Assembly (NCBI GenBank): GCA_031292655.1
Contig: JARLGO010000404.1
Coordinates: 1 to 50,463 of the forward strand
Length of the DNA stretch: 50,463 nt
Direction: 5' to 3'
Source: Geothrix sp.
Lineage (GTDB): Bacteria; Acidobacteriota; Holophagae; Holophagales; Holophagaceae
Shown here piece by piece: positions 18,245-27,000 of this stretch (positions within the stretch are counted from its first letter, which is position 1; each line of letters opens with the position of its first letter). The translations under genes and the position numbers were made by a program. A model generated the notes under the pieces. It ran no database searches. It was not told where the DNA came from and saw only the letters and a program-made list of their open reading frames with translations.

Positions 18245-20538
18245 CGACGACCATGGAGCACGCAATGACCGCCGCTTCACAGCCCGCCAGCTACCTCTGG
18301 CTGATCCCCTTCCTGCCCCTCTTCGGCTTCCTGATCAATGGCCTCACGGGCCGGAAACTGAAGAGCAATGCCGTGGTGGATACCATCGCCCTGGGCACCA
18401 TGGCCGTGTCCTTCCTCCTCACCCTGTGGTATTTCACGCAGCTCGTCGGTCTGCCCGCCGAGGGCCGGTCCATCCACCAGAGCCTCTGGACCTGGTTCGA
18501 TATCGGCGGCGCTCGCGTGCTGGGCGGCCTCACCACCTACAAGATCGAGTGGGCCTACAAGTTTGACGTGCTCAGTGCCTGCATGGCGCTGCTCGTGACG
18601 GGCGTGGGCTTCCTCATCCACCTGTTCAGCACCGGCTACATGGCGGAAGAGCGCAATGACGGCCGCTACTACCGGTTCATGGCCTACCTGAACCTCTTCG
18701 TGTTCAGCATGCTGAACCTGGTGCTGGGCGCCAACATCCTGATGATGTTCCTGGGCTGGGAGGGCGTCGGTCTCTGCTCCTACCTGCTCATCGGCTTCTA
18801 CTTCGAGAAGGATTTCGCCGCCGCCGCCGGCAAGAAGGCCTTTGTCACCAACCGCATCGGCGACTTCGGCTTCATGATCGGCTTCTTCCTGATCTTCCAG
18901 ATCTTTGGGAGCCTCGACTACGACACCCTGATGGGCTCCGTGCGCGAGATCGCGAACCTGCCGGCCATCACGCTGTATGGCCACACGGCCAGCCCCACCT
19001 GGTGGTTCAACCTCGTCGGCTGCTGCCTCTTCGTGGGCGCCATGGGCAAGTCCGCACAGATCCCCCTGTATGTCTGGCTGCCGGACGCCATGGCGGGACC
19101 GACCCCCGTGTCCGCGCTGATCCACGCCGCCACCATGGTGACCAGCGGCCTCTACATGATCACCCGGATGAACTTCATCTACGTGAATGCCCCCGTGGCC
19201 CTGGCCGTGGTGCTCGCCTTCGGCTCCCTCACCGCCTTCGTGGCCGCCACCATGGGCCTCGCCCAGTACGACATCAAGAAGGTGCTGGCCTACTCCACCG
19301 TGTCCCAGCTGGGCTTCATGTTCATGGGCCTGGGGGCCGGAGCCTTCAGCGCCGGCATGTTCCACGTCTTCACCCACGCCGCCTTCAAAGCGAGCCTCTT
19401 CCTCGGTTCCGGGTCCGTCATCGCCGCCTGCCACCACGAGCAGGACATGCGCAACATGGGGGGCCTGAAGAAGCTCATGCCCATCACCGCCATGAGCATG
19501 ATCCTGGCGACCTTCGCCATCGCCGGCATCTTCCCCTTCTCCGGCTTCTTCTCGAAGGACGAGATCCTCTGGAAGGTCTTCGAGGGCTGGTACCAGCACG
19601 GCCACTACACGGGCCCCACGCTGAACCTGGTGGCCTGGATCCTGGGCATGCTGGGTGCCTTCTGCACGGCCTTCTACATGACCCGCCTCATCGCCATGAC
19701 CTTCTACGGCGAATACCGGGGGGGAGGGCATGATCCCCACGGACTGTCCGTGCCCTCCGAGGCCCACGGACATGACGATCACGGGCATGACGCCCATGGA
19801 CATGACGACCATGGACACGCCCCCGCGGATGCGCATGCTCACGCTGCCCACGCTCCTGAAGGCCATGGGCACGGCCCCACGGAAGTCTCCTGGCGCATGT
19901 GGCTGCCGGTGAGCATCCTGGCCGGCCTGGCGGTGGTGCTGGGCTTCCTGAACTACCCCGAGAGCCTTCACCGGATCCTGCCCATCGTGCCGGCGGAGCT
20001 CTTCAGCAAGTGGATTGAGCCGCTGCTCTACCAGGTGGCGCCCGCGCACCACGGCGAGCACGTGCCCCCCGCCATCGAGTACGGCCTCATGGCCTGGGCC
20101 ACCCTGGTCTGGGCCCCCGGGGCCATGCTGCTGGCCTGGTGGATCTACAAGGTGGATCCCAGCTGGAGCCGCGCCAAGGCCTTCGTGACCCGCTTCCCGG
20201 ACCTGTTCCGCTGGGTGAACGCCAAGTACTACGTGGACGAGTTCTACGACGCGGCGATCATCGAACCCATCAAGCGCTTCTCCGGCCAGCTCTGGAGCTT
20301 CGACACCTGGGTGGTGGATGGCATGGTGAATGGCGCCGCCCGCTTCACCCTCCTCTGGGCCACCCTCATGAACTGGGCGGATGAGTACCTGGTGGACGGG
20401 GCGGTCGACCTCGTCGAGTACTTCGTGCAGGAGACCAGCGGGGTATTCCGCGGCCTGCAGAGTGGCCGGGTGCAGAACTACGCCTTCGTGATGTTCATCG
20501 GCTTCCTCGTCTTCGCCTTCTGGAAATTCCTCGTCTAG
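18241..20538 (+). CDS. nuoL: NADH-quinone oxidoreductase subunit L with His-rich insertion
   Basis: GVGLCSYLLIGFYFE, KSAQIPLYVWLPDAMAGPTPVSALIHAATMVTSG, C-terminal amphipathic/TM region. Confidence 0.96.
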   Translation: MTTTMEHAMTAASQPASYLWLIPFLPLFGFLINGLTGRKLKSNAVVDTIALGTMAVSFLLTLWYFTQLVGLPAEGRSIHQSLWTWFDIGGARVLGGLTTYKIEWAYKFDVLSACMALLVTGVGFLIHLFSTGYMAEERNDGRYYRFMAYLNLFVFSMLNLVLGANILMMFLGWEGVGLCSYLLIGFYFEKDFAAAAGKKAFVTNRIGDFGFMIGFFLIFQIFGSLDYDTLMGSVREIANLPAITLYGHTASPTWWFNLVGCCLFVGAMGKSAQIPLYVWLPDAMAGPTPVSALIHAATMVTSGLYMITRMNFIYVNAPVALAVVLAFGSLTAFVAATMGLAQYDIKKVLAYSTVSQLGFMFMGLGAGAFSAGMFHVFTHAAFKASLFLGSGSVIAACHHEQDMRNMGGLKKLMPITAMSMILATFAIAGIFPFSGFFSKDEILWKVFEGWYQHGHYTGPTLNLVAWILGMLGAFCTAFYMTRLIAMTFYGEYRGGGHDPHGLSVPSEAHGHDDHGHDAHGHDDHGHAPADAHAHAAHAPEGHGHGPTEVSWRMWLPVSILAGLAVVLGFLNYPESLHRILPIVPAELFSKWIEPLLYQVAPAHHGEHVPPAIEYGLMAWATLVWAPGAMLLAWWIYKVDPSWSRAKAFVTRFPDLFRWVNAKYYVDEFYDAAIIEPIKRFSGQLWSFDTWVVDGMVNGAARFTLLWATLMNWADEYLVDGAVDLVEYFVQETSGVFRGLQSGRVQNYAFVMFIGFLVFAFWKFLV

Positions 20539-20560
20539 TCCTTCCCTGGTTGGAGTCCCC

Positions 20561-22258
20561 ATGTTCACCGCAAACACGACACTGATGCTGGTGGCGACCT
20601 TCCTGCCCCTCCTGGGCGCGCTGGTCCTCCTCCTTGTGCCCAAGGACCAGCGCCGGATCTTCGAGATCGGGTCCCTCCTGGTGATGATCGCCAGCCTGCT
20701 GCTGAGCCTGCCCTTCTGGTTCGGCTACGACCGGGCCAGCGACGCGGTGCAGTGGTTCCAGGCCTGGAACTGGATCCCCTCCCTGGGCGTGAAGTTCGCC
20801 GTGGGCATGGACGGCATCAGCCTCCTGCTCTGGCTGCTGACCACCTTCATCGGCCCCATCGCCATCGCCTGCTCGTTCGGCTCCATCAACGAACGCCAGA
20901 AGGAGTACTACATCTGGATGCTGGTGCTCCAGACCGCCATGCTGGGCGTCTTCATCACCCAGGACATGTTCCTCTTCTACCTGTTCTGGGAAGTGATGCT
21001 GGTGCCGATGTACTTCCTCATCGCCATCTGGGGCGGCCCGCAGAAGCTCTACGCCGCCATCAAGCTCTTCCTCTACACCCTGGCGGGCTCCGTGCTGATG
21101 CTGGTGGCGCTCCTGGCCATCTACTTCCTGCAGCACAAGACCACGGGCACCTACGACTTCTCCCTGGCCAGCTTCCAGGCCATGGCTCCCGTGATCGCCC
21201 AGCAGAGCAAGACTTACCAGCACCTGATGGCCCTGGCCTTCTTCATCGGCTTCGCCATCAAGGTCCCGATGTTCCCCTTCCACACCTGGCTGCCGGACGC
21301 CCACGTCCAGGCCCCCACGGCCGGTTCCGTGATCCTGGCGGCCATCCTCCTGAAGATGGGCACCTACGGCTTCGTCCGGTTCCTCCTGCCCATCCTGCCC
21401 ACCGCCACCAAGGACCTGATGCCCTGGTTCATTGCCCTGTCCCTCATCGGCATCATCTACGGGGCCCTGGTGGCCATGATCCAGAAGGACATGAAGAAGC
21501 TGGTGGCCTACTCCTCCGTGAGCCACCTGGGCCTCTGCATGCTGGGCCTCTTCGCCCTGAATCCCTACGGCATCAAGGGCGGCCTCTTCCAGATGCTCAA
21601 CCACGGCATCAGCACCAGCGGGCTCTTCCTCGCGGTGGGCATCGTCTACGAGCGCCGGCACACGCGCATGATCGCGGATTTCGGGGGACTGTCCAAGTCC
21701 ATGCCGGTCTACGCCACCATCTTCATGATCATGACCATGAGCAGCATCGGCCTGCCGCTGCTGAACGGCTTCATCGGCGAGGGCGTCATCCTCATGGGCT
21801 CCTTCCAGGCCTTCCCCTGGGCCGCCGTGGTCGCCACGCTGGGCATCATCCTGGGCGCCGCCTACATGCTCTGGATGTTCCAGCGCGTGATGTTCGGACC
21901 CATCAGCGCGGTCAACGAGAAGATGGAGGACCTGAACATGCGGGAGATCCTCTACTTCGCCCCGCTGGTGGCGGCCGCCTTCTGGATCGGCCTCTATCCG
22001 AAGCCCATCATGGACGTGATGGACGCGCCGGTCCGCAAGCTGGTCGAGCAGGTCACCCCCGGCTACTACGCGGCCGAGGCGCTGGCCGCCAAGCAGGCCG
22101 TGGCCGCGAAACTGGGCATGCAGGGCATGGCCGCTCCGCACCACGCCGGCGCGGCCTCCGAGGGCCCCAGCGGCGAGCAGGAGCACCCTGCCGGCCCCTC
22201 GACCCACGGCGAGGCTCCCGCCACCCATGAAGCTCCTGCCCAGGGCGGAGGCAACTGA
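20561..22258 (+). CDS. nuoM: NADH-quinone oxidoreductase subunit M
   Basis: FWEVMLVPMYFLIAIWG, KVPMFPFHTWLPDAHVQAPTAGSVILAAILLKMGTYG. Confidence 0.96.
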   Translation: MFTANTTLMLVATFLPLLGALVLLLVPKDQRRIFEIGSLLVMIASLLLSLPFWFGYDRASDAVQWFQAWNWIPSLGVKFAVGMDGISLLLWLLTTFIGPIAIACSFGSINERQKEYYIWMLVLQTAMLGVFITQDMFLFYLFWEVMLVPMYFLIAIWGGPQKLYAAIKLFLYTLAGSVLMLVALLAIYFLQHKTTGTYDFSLASFQAMAPVIAQQSKTYQHLMALAFFIGFAIKVPMFPFHTWLPDAHVQAPTAGSVILAAILLKMGTYGFVRFLLPILPTATKDLMPWFIALSLIGIIYGALVAMIQKDMKKLVAYSSVSHLGLCMLGLFALNPYGIKGGLFQMLNHGISTSGLFLAVGIVYERRHTRMIADFGGLSKSMPVYATIFMIMTMSSIGLPLLNGFIGEGVILMGSFQAFPWAAVVATLGIILGAAYMLWMFQRVMFGPISAVNEKMEDLNMREILYFAPLVAAAFWIGLYPKPIMDVMDAPVRKLVEQVTPGYYAAEALAAKQAVAAKLGMQGMAAPHHAGAASEGPSGEQEHPAGPSTHGEAPATHEAPAQGGGN

Positions 22259-23721
22259 TGACCGGCTTCGCTCAGGGGCTTCTGGGCGCGCTCCTCCGGG
22301 ACACGCACCTGGTCACGCCCCAACTCTTCCTCATCACCGTGGCCACGCTCATGCTCTGGCCCGGGGACCTCTTCTTCAGCCGGAACGAGAAGCACAAGTG
22401 GGCGCCCATCACCCTGGTGATCCTGGCGGTCACGGCGATGCTGGTGGCCCGGACCGCCGACGGCGAGGGGTTCGCGCGCATGTTCCGCATGGACGGCCTC
22501 ACCCGGGGCTTCGAGATGCTGTGCGTCATCGCCACCGCCGGCACCGTGCTCCTGAGTATGCGGCTGCTGGACAGCCTCAAGCAGCAGACGGTGGAGTACT
22601 ACGCCCTGCTCCTGTTCTCCCTGTCCGGCATGCTCTTCCTCTGCGGGGCCTCGGACCTGATCTCGGTCTACTTCAGCATCGAGCTCATGGCCATCTGCAT
22701 CTACATCCTGGTGGCCTACCTGCGGGACCGCGCCACCAGCGTGGAAGCGGGCATGAAGTACTTCCTGCTGGGAGCCTTCTCCAGCGGCATCCTCGTCTAT
22801 GGCATCAGCCTGCTCTATGGGGCCGCCGGCGGCGTCACCACCAACCTGGCGGACCTGAACCAGGCCCTGGCCCTCACGCCCGTCACCAGCAACCTGCTGG
22901 TCTACACGGGCGTCCTGATGGTGCTGGTGGGCATGGCCTTCAAGGTGGCGGCGGTGCCCTTCCACATGTGGGCGCCGGACGCCTACGAAGGGGCTCCCAC
23001 CCCCATCACCGCCTTCATGGCCACCGCCCCCAAGGCGGCCGCCTTGGCGGCCTTCCTGCGGGTGTTCGGGGCCGGGTTCCACGGCGTGTCCAGCGACTGG
23101 GTGCTGCCCCTCAGCTACATCGCCGGGGCCAGCATGATCCTGGGCAACGTGGCCGCGGTGCGGCAGGAGAGCATGAAGCGCCTGCTGGCCTATTCCAGCA
23201 TCGCCCACGTGGGCTACATGCTCCTGGGCGTGCTCTCGGGGGATCCGAAGGCCGGGGCCCAGGCCGTCTGGCTCTACATGCTCATCTACATCGTGATGAA
23301 CACCGGGGCCTTTGCCGTGGTGATCTACCTCCAGGGCAAGGGCGAGGGCGAGCGCATCGAGGACTTCAAGGGACTGGGCCGCAAGCACCCGGTACTGGCT
23401 TTCGCCATGATGGTCTTCCTGCTCAGCCTGGCGGGGATTCCGCCCCTGGTGGGTTTCTTCGGGAAGTTCTACCTCTTCAAGCTGGCCATCGAGCAGGGCT
23501 TCGTGACCCTCACGGTCCTCGCGCTGTTGACCAGCGCCGTGAGCGCCTACTACTACCTGGGCGTGGTGAAGGAGATGTACTTCAAGGAGCCCGAGGGCGA
23601 GGCCATCCCCATGGGGGCGGCCCAGGTCTTCGTCGTGACCCTGGCCTGCGCCCTGGTCCTGGTGGGCACGGCCTTCGGCCCCTGGCTGCTGGACTGGGCC
23701 GGCAAGATTTTCTGGGTTTAA
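22258..23721 (+). CDS. nuoN: NADH-quinone oxidoreductase subunit N
   Basis: KVAAVPFHMWAPDAYEGAPTPITAFMATAPKAAALAAFLR; start overlaps the nuoM stop (TGATG). Confidence 0.96.
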   Translation: MTGFAQGLLGALLRDTHLVTPQLFLITVATLMLWPGDLFFSRNEKHKWAPITLVILAVTAMLVARTADGEGFARMFRMDGLTRGFEMLCVIATAGTVLLSMRLLDSLKQQTVEYYALLLFSLSGMLFLCGASDLISVYFSIELMAICIYILVAYLRDRATSVEAGMKYFLLGAFSSGILVYGISLLYGAAGGVTTNLADLNQALALTPVTSNLLVYTGVLMVLVGMAFKVAAVPFHMWAPDAYEGAPTPITAFMATAPKAAALAAFLRVFGAGFHGVSSDWVLPLSYIAGASMILGNVAAVRQESMKRLLAYSSIAHVGYMLLGVLSGDPKAGAQAVWLYMLIYIVMNTGAFAVVIYLQGKGEGERIEDFKGLGRKHPVLAFAMMVFLLSLAGIPPLVGFFGKFYLFKLAIEQGFVTLTVLALLTSAVSAYYYLGVVKEMYFKEPEGEAIPMGAAQVFVVTLACALVLVGTAFGPWLLDWAGKIFWV

Positions 23722-23727
23722 TGTCCT

Positions 23728-23803
23728 CCGGGGGTTCTCCTTTCGACGCATGCGTCGCAAGGATCTAGGGTCTCGCTTCGCTCCGCTGCGCGAACACCCC
23801 CGG
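23728..23803. repeat. Nested palindromic intergenic element
   Basis: Outer arms CCGGGGGTTC (23728-23737) / GAACACCCCCGG (23792-23803); inner perfect 14-bp palindrome CGACGCATGCGTCG (23744-23757). Confidence 0.6.
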
Positions 23804-23811
23804 ACCCCCAC

Positions 23812-23846
23812 GCATGAGCCCGGCGAAGCCGGGTTCATGCTTTTCT
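23812..23846 (+). terminator. Intrinsic terminator-like hairpin between nuoN and the atp genes
   Basis: GCATGAGCCCGG-CGAAG-CCGGGTTCATGC (12-bp stem, one G-U) followed by TTTTCT. Confidence 0.6.
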
Positions 23847-23930
23847 GCATTTAGGGATTCATCCCCCGACTTGCCCAGGGCTTACACTCATCGGCGCGGG
23901 GCGACCCGCGCCTTTCTCATTGGGGTGCGC

Positions 23931-24212
23931 GTGATCTTCAAGAAACCCGAGAAGGCTGATCCGGGCGAACGGGCCCTCTGGGGCGATCTCCTGTCCCTGG
24001 GCTTCAGTTTCCCGATCTGCATCGCCCTGGGCTTCTTCCTCGGCCGCTGGGCCGGGGGCTGGTTCGGGCATCCCGCCCTGGGCCAATGGGTGGGGCTGGT
24101 CTGGGGCATCGCGGCGGCCTTCTGGGAGCTCTACAAGGTCAACCGGCGCCTGGCCCGGCGGGACGAGGCGGAGCTGAAGCGCCTCCAGGAAGGCAAGGAC
24201 CCCCGTGAGTGA
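23931..24212 (+). CDS. AtpZ/AtpQ-like small membrane protein (FO-associated)
   Basis: GTG start; LSLGFSFPICIALGFFLGRWAGGWFGHPALGQWVGLVWGIAAAFWELYKVNRRLAR resembles AtpZ/AtpI family; lies directly upstream of the FO genes. Confidence 0.65.
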   Translation: MIFKKPEKADPGERALWGDLLSLGFSFPICIALGFFLGRWAGGWFGHPALGQWVGLVWGIAAAFWELYKVNRRLARRDEAELKRLQEGKDPRE

Positions 24213-24606
24213 GGGCGGCGACCAGGGCGAGCACCACCTGCGGCGGGTCACCCGGGCCATGCTCCTGCTGGGCCTCCTGGGGGCGGTCCTCTGGGGCCTC
24301 CTGCGGTCCGGGACCGCCGCCCTGGTCTTCGGGGTGGGGGCTCTGACCAGCCTCGCCTTTTGGATCCTCCACCAGGTCCTGACCTCCCGAATGCTGACCC
24401 CATCCCGGCGCTGGCGGTGGGTCTACGCGGTCCTGTCCCTGGGGAAACTGGCATTGATCGCGCTGGTGCTGCGTGGGATGATGGACAGATACCCGGCGGA
24501 AGCCCTGCCGCTGGCCACGGGAGTGCTCCTCTTTGTGGCTGGCATCCTCTTGGAAGCGCTGCGCCTGGCCTTCCGGAACCCCGACGCCCCCCCACCGCCC
24601 GATTGA
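24205..24606 (+). CDS. ATP synthase subunit I-like membrane protein
   Basis: Four hydrophobic segments, position immediately upstream of atpB; overlaps the previous gene. Confidence 0.55.
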   Translation: MSEGGDQGEHHLRRVTRAMLLLGLLGAVLWGLLRSGTAALVFGVGALTSLAFWILHQVLTSRMLTPSRRWRWVYAVLSLGKLALIALVLRGMMDRYPAEALPLATGVLLFVAGILLEALRLAFRNPDAPPPPD

Positions 24607-24618
24607 GGTTTGACCGAG

Positions 24619-25350
24619 ATGGAACACCACGCTTCGTTGCTCGCTCAGTGGCTCACCCATGTGCTGCATCTGGCCCAGCATTCCTGGCCGGGATTCGCCC
24701 ACGGGGCGCACCTGTCCATCCTCGAGCGCTACGACCACCTGCTGAACGCGGCCCTGGCGGCCCTCACGACCATGGCCATCACGACCCTGGTGCGGAAGAA
24801 CCTGGCCCGCATCCCCGGCCCCCTGCAGCAGGTGTTCGAGGGGGTGGTCGGGGGCCTCAAGGACATGATCAACGAGAACATCGCCCATCACGGCGAGAAG
24901 TACCTGCCCTTCGTCGGGACCATCACCCTGTTCGTCTTCTTCAACAACCTGTTCGGCCTGATCCCGGCCCTCAGCCCCGGCACCAGCAACTGGAACGTGA
25001 CCCTGGGCGCGGCCCTGGTGGTGTTCGGCTACTACAACTTCCACGGCATGAAGGAGCAGGGCTTCGTGAAGTACTGGGCCCACTTCGCGGGCCCGATCTG
25101 GTGGCTGGCCCCCCTCATGTTCCCCCTGGAGATCCTCGGCCTGCTGAGCCGCATCCTCAGCCACTCCCTGCGTCTCTTTGGCAACATCGCCGGCGAGCAC
25201 CTGGTGGCGGGAATCTTCTTCGGGCTCATGCCGCTGCTCCTGCCGCTCCCCATGATGTTCCTGGGGCTCTTCTTCGGCCTGATCCAGACCTTCGTGTTCA
25301 CCATGCTCACCACCATCTACCTCAGCGGCGCGGTTTCACACGAGCATTGA
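24619..25350 (+). CDS. atpB: F-type ATP synthase subunit a
   Basis: [47 protein letters not shown] (essential Arg), [24 protein letters not shown] 24619 preferred over TTG 24610. Confidence 0.95.
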   Translation: MEHHASLLAQWLTHVLHLAQHSWPGFAHGAHLSILERYDHLLNAALAALTTMAITTLVRKNLARIPGPLQQVFEGVVGGLKDMINENIAHHGEKYLPFVGTITLFVFFNNLFGLIPALSPGTSNWNVTLGAALVVFGYYNFHGMKEQGFVKYWAHFAGPIWWLAPLMFPLEILGLLSRILSHSLRLFGNIAGEHLVAGIFFGLMPLLLPLPMMFLGLFFGLIQTFVFTMLTTIYLSGAVSHEH

Positions 25351-25355
25351 GCCTC

Positions 25356-25378
25356 CGGAAATCGCGGCGCGATTTCCG
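25356..25378 (+). promoter_or_regulatory. Perfect hairpin in the atpB-atpE intergenic region
   Basis: CGGAAATCGC-GGC-GCGATTTCCG, 10-bp perfect stem, no U-run after it. Confidence 0.6.
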
Positions 25379-25444
25379 CTAGAAAAACCATTTAACCGTC
25401 CTTGGGATTCCGAACCCCGGGGACATCTCACCCGGAGTACCACC

Positions 25445-25744
25445 ATGAAGAAGTTCCTCACCACCGCCTTCCTCTTCACCCTGGCCGTCGCCGCCTTCGC
25501 CCAGGGCGCTCCCGCTGCCGCCGCCAAGGGCCTCTTCGAGGGCCAGTTCACGGCCCACATCGCCCTCGCCATCGCCGCCGCCGGTTGCGGTCTGGCCCAG
25601 GGCAAGGCCGTGGCCGCCGCCGTGGAGGGCGTCGCCCGCAATCCCCAGGCCGCCGGCAACATCCGCACCACCATGATCATCGGCCTGGCCCTCATCGAGG
25701 CCCTCGTGATCTACGTGCTCGTGGCCGCCTTCGCCATCAAGTAG
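25445..25744 (+). CDS. atpE: F-type ATP synthase subunit c with signal-peptide-like N-terminus
   Basis: [62 protein letters not shown]; conserved RNP loop and TM2 Glu; N-term [21 protein letters not shown]. Confidence 0.95.
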   Translation: MKKFLTTAFLFTLAVAAFAQGAPAAAAKGLFEGQFTAHIALAIAAAGCGLAQGKAVAAAVEGVARNPQAAGNIRTTMIIGLALIEALVIYVLVAAFAIK

Positions 25745-25761
25745 GCCCATCGAGTTCCGCG

Positions 25762-25795
25762 CGGGGCGTCCAGGATCTGGGCGCCCCGTTTCTTT
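25762..25795 (+). terminator. Intrinsic terminator downstream of atpE
   Basis: CGGGGCGTCCAG-GAT-CTGGGCGCCCCG stem with one wobble, followed by TTTCTTT. Confidence 0.8.
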
Positions 25796-25830
25796 ATGAA
25801 CCTTCCGGCAAACCGATACATATTGGAATC

Positions 25831-27000
25831 ATGACTCCCCACTCCATGTTTCCCATGCCCCCCGAAGTCACGCAGGTCATCCTGGGCGGGGGCTCGCCCA
25901 TCGACCTGGACTCCCTGCGGATCCATTCCCCCGGGGAGGCCTGGAACTTCGCCCTCAACTACGGCTACGACATGGGCGTCCCCGTCCAGCGGACCGCCGT
26001 GATGCGGGTCTACGAGGATGCGGTGGACTTCCTGGAGGCGGTGGTGCTGGAGGGCACCAGCCTCCATGTCCCCCTGGAAGTGCGCGATCTCCAGGACCCC
26101 CTCGACCTCCTGGTCTGGGCCTCGGATCGTCCCCGGGACAACCGGGCCCGCTGGTCCTGCGCGGTCCTGCGGGTCATGCACACCCTCTTCCACGTGGATC
26201 ACAACGTGAACCTCCGCTTCCTGCCGGAGATCCAGCGGCAGGTCTTCAGCCGCTACGACCAGTACCTGGTCTGCGAGGAGGATCGCTGGTGCCTCCGCGG
26301 GGCCTACGAGGTGCCCCTGGTGGCCGTGGAACGGAAGGAGAACAAGGATCGCGTGTCCATGCTCCTGAAGATGCTCCACAAGCCCGAGAACGTGGCCGAG
26401 ACCATCTATGACCAGATCGGCATCCGCTTCGTGGCCGAGGACCAGCTCGGGGTGCTCATGGTCATCCGGTTCCTCCTGGACCACCACATCCTGATGCCGA
26501 CCCACATCAAGCCGAGCCGCAGCCGGAACCTGATGATCGACATGGAGGCCCTGGCGGCCTGGAGCGAGTCCATGCCCCCCTATTTCCGGATCCAGGACCT
26601 GGGGCCGGAAGAAAGGAGGGCGCTGAGCGGGACCCTGGCCCTCAAGTCCCCCTCCAAGGATCAGAACCCGTTCTCCAGCAAGGATTACTCTGCCATCCAG
26701 TTCACGGCCCGCACCCTGGTTCGGCTTCCGAGTCCGGCCACCCGGGCCCTAGAAACCCTTCAGGAACGGCTGCAGACTATGGGAGACTCCGAGTTGTCGG
26801 ATCTGGTCCGCATTCCGGAGTTGATCCAGGACCAGGAGGAGTTTACTTTCTTCTTCGCACACGAAGTCCAAGTGATGGAACAATCGGGGTTTCAAAGCTC
26901 ACGATCAGGTCCGGCATCCCACTCAGAATACAAGCAGCGCCAGCGGGATGCCGCCCGGCGGAGAGTGCTTCAGGGAATCCTTCAGGAGGAAGCATGTTGA
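25831..27000 (+). CDS. TIGR04552-like family protein of unknown function with RelA/SpoT-synthetase-like segment
   Basis: VILGGGSPIDLDSL..., PLDLLVWASD...ARWSCAVLRVMHTLFHVDH, VERKENKDRVSMLLKMLHKPENVAETIYDQIGIRFV. Family name is from memory and was not searched. Confidence 0.6.
   Translation: MTPHSMFPMPPEVTQVILGGGSPIDLDSLRIHSPGEAWNFALNYGYDMGVPVQRTAVMRVYEDAVDFLEAVVLEGTSLHVPLEVRDLQDPLDLLVWASDRPRDNRARWSCAVLRVMHTLFHVDHNVNLRFLPEIQRQVFSRYDQYLVCEEDRWCLRGAYEVPLVAVERKENKDRVSMLLKMLHKPENVAETIYDQIGIRFVAEDQLGVLMVIRFLLDHHILMPTHIKPSRSRNLMIDMEALAAWSESMPPYFRIQDLGPEERRALSGTLALKSPSKDQNPFSSKDYSAIQFTARTLVRLPSPATRALETLQERLQTMGDSELSDLVRIPELIQDQEEFTFFFAHEVQVMEQSGFQSSRSGPASHSEYKQRQRDAARRRVLQGILQEEAC

Noticed and set aside
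19729-19875. Possible CRISPR or minisatellite in the cat-gac-gat-cac region
   Set aside because: Short coding repeats in frame within nuoL; no spacer-repeat periodicity.
18277-20643. 788-aa - strand His/Gly/Glu-rich ORF
   Set aside because: Exact antisense of nuoL; composition results from the complementary codons.
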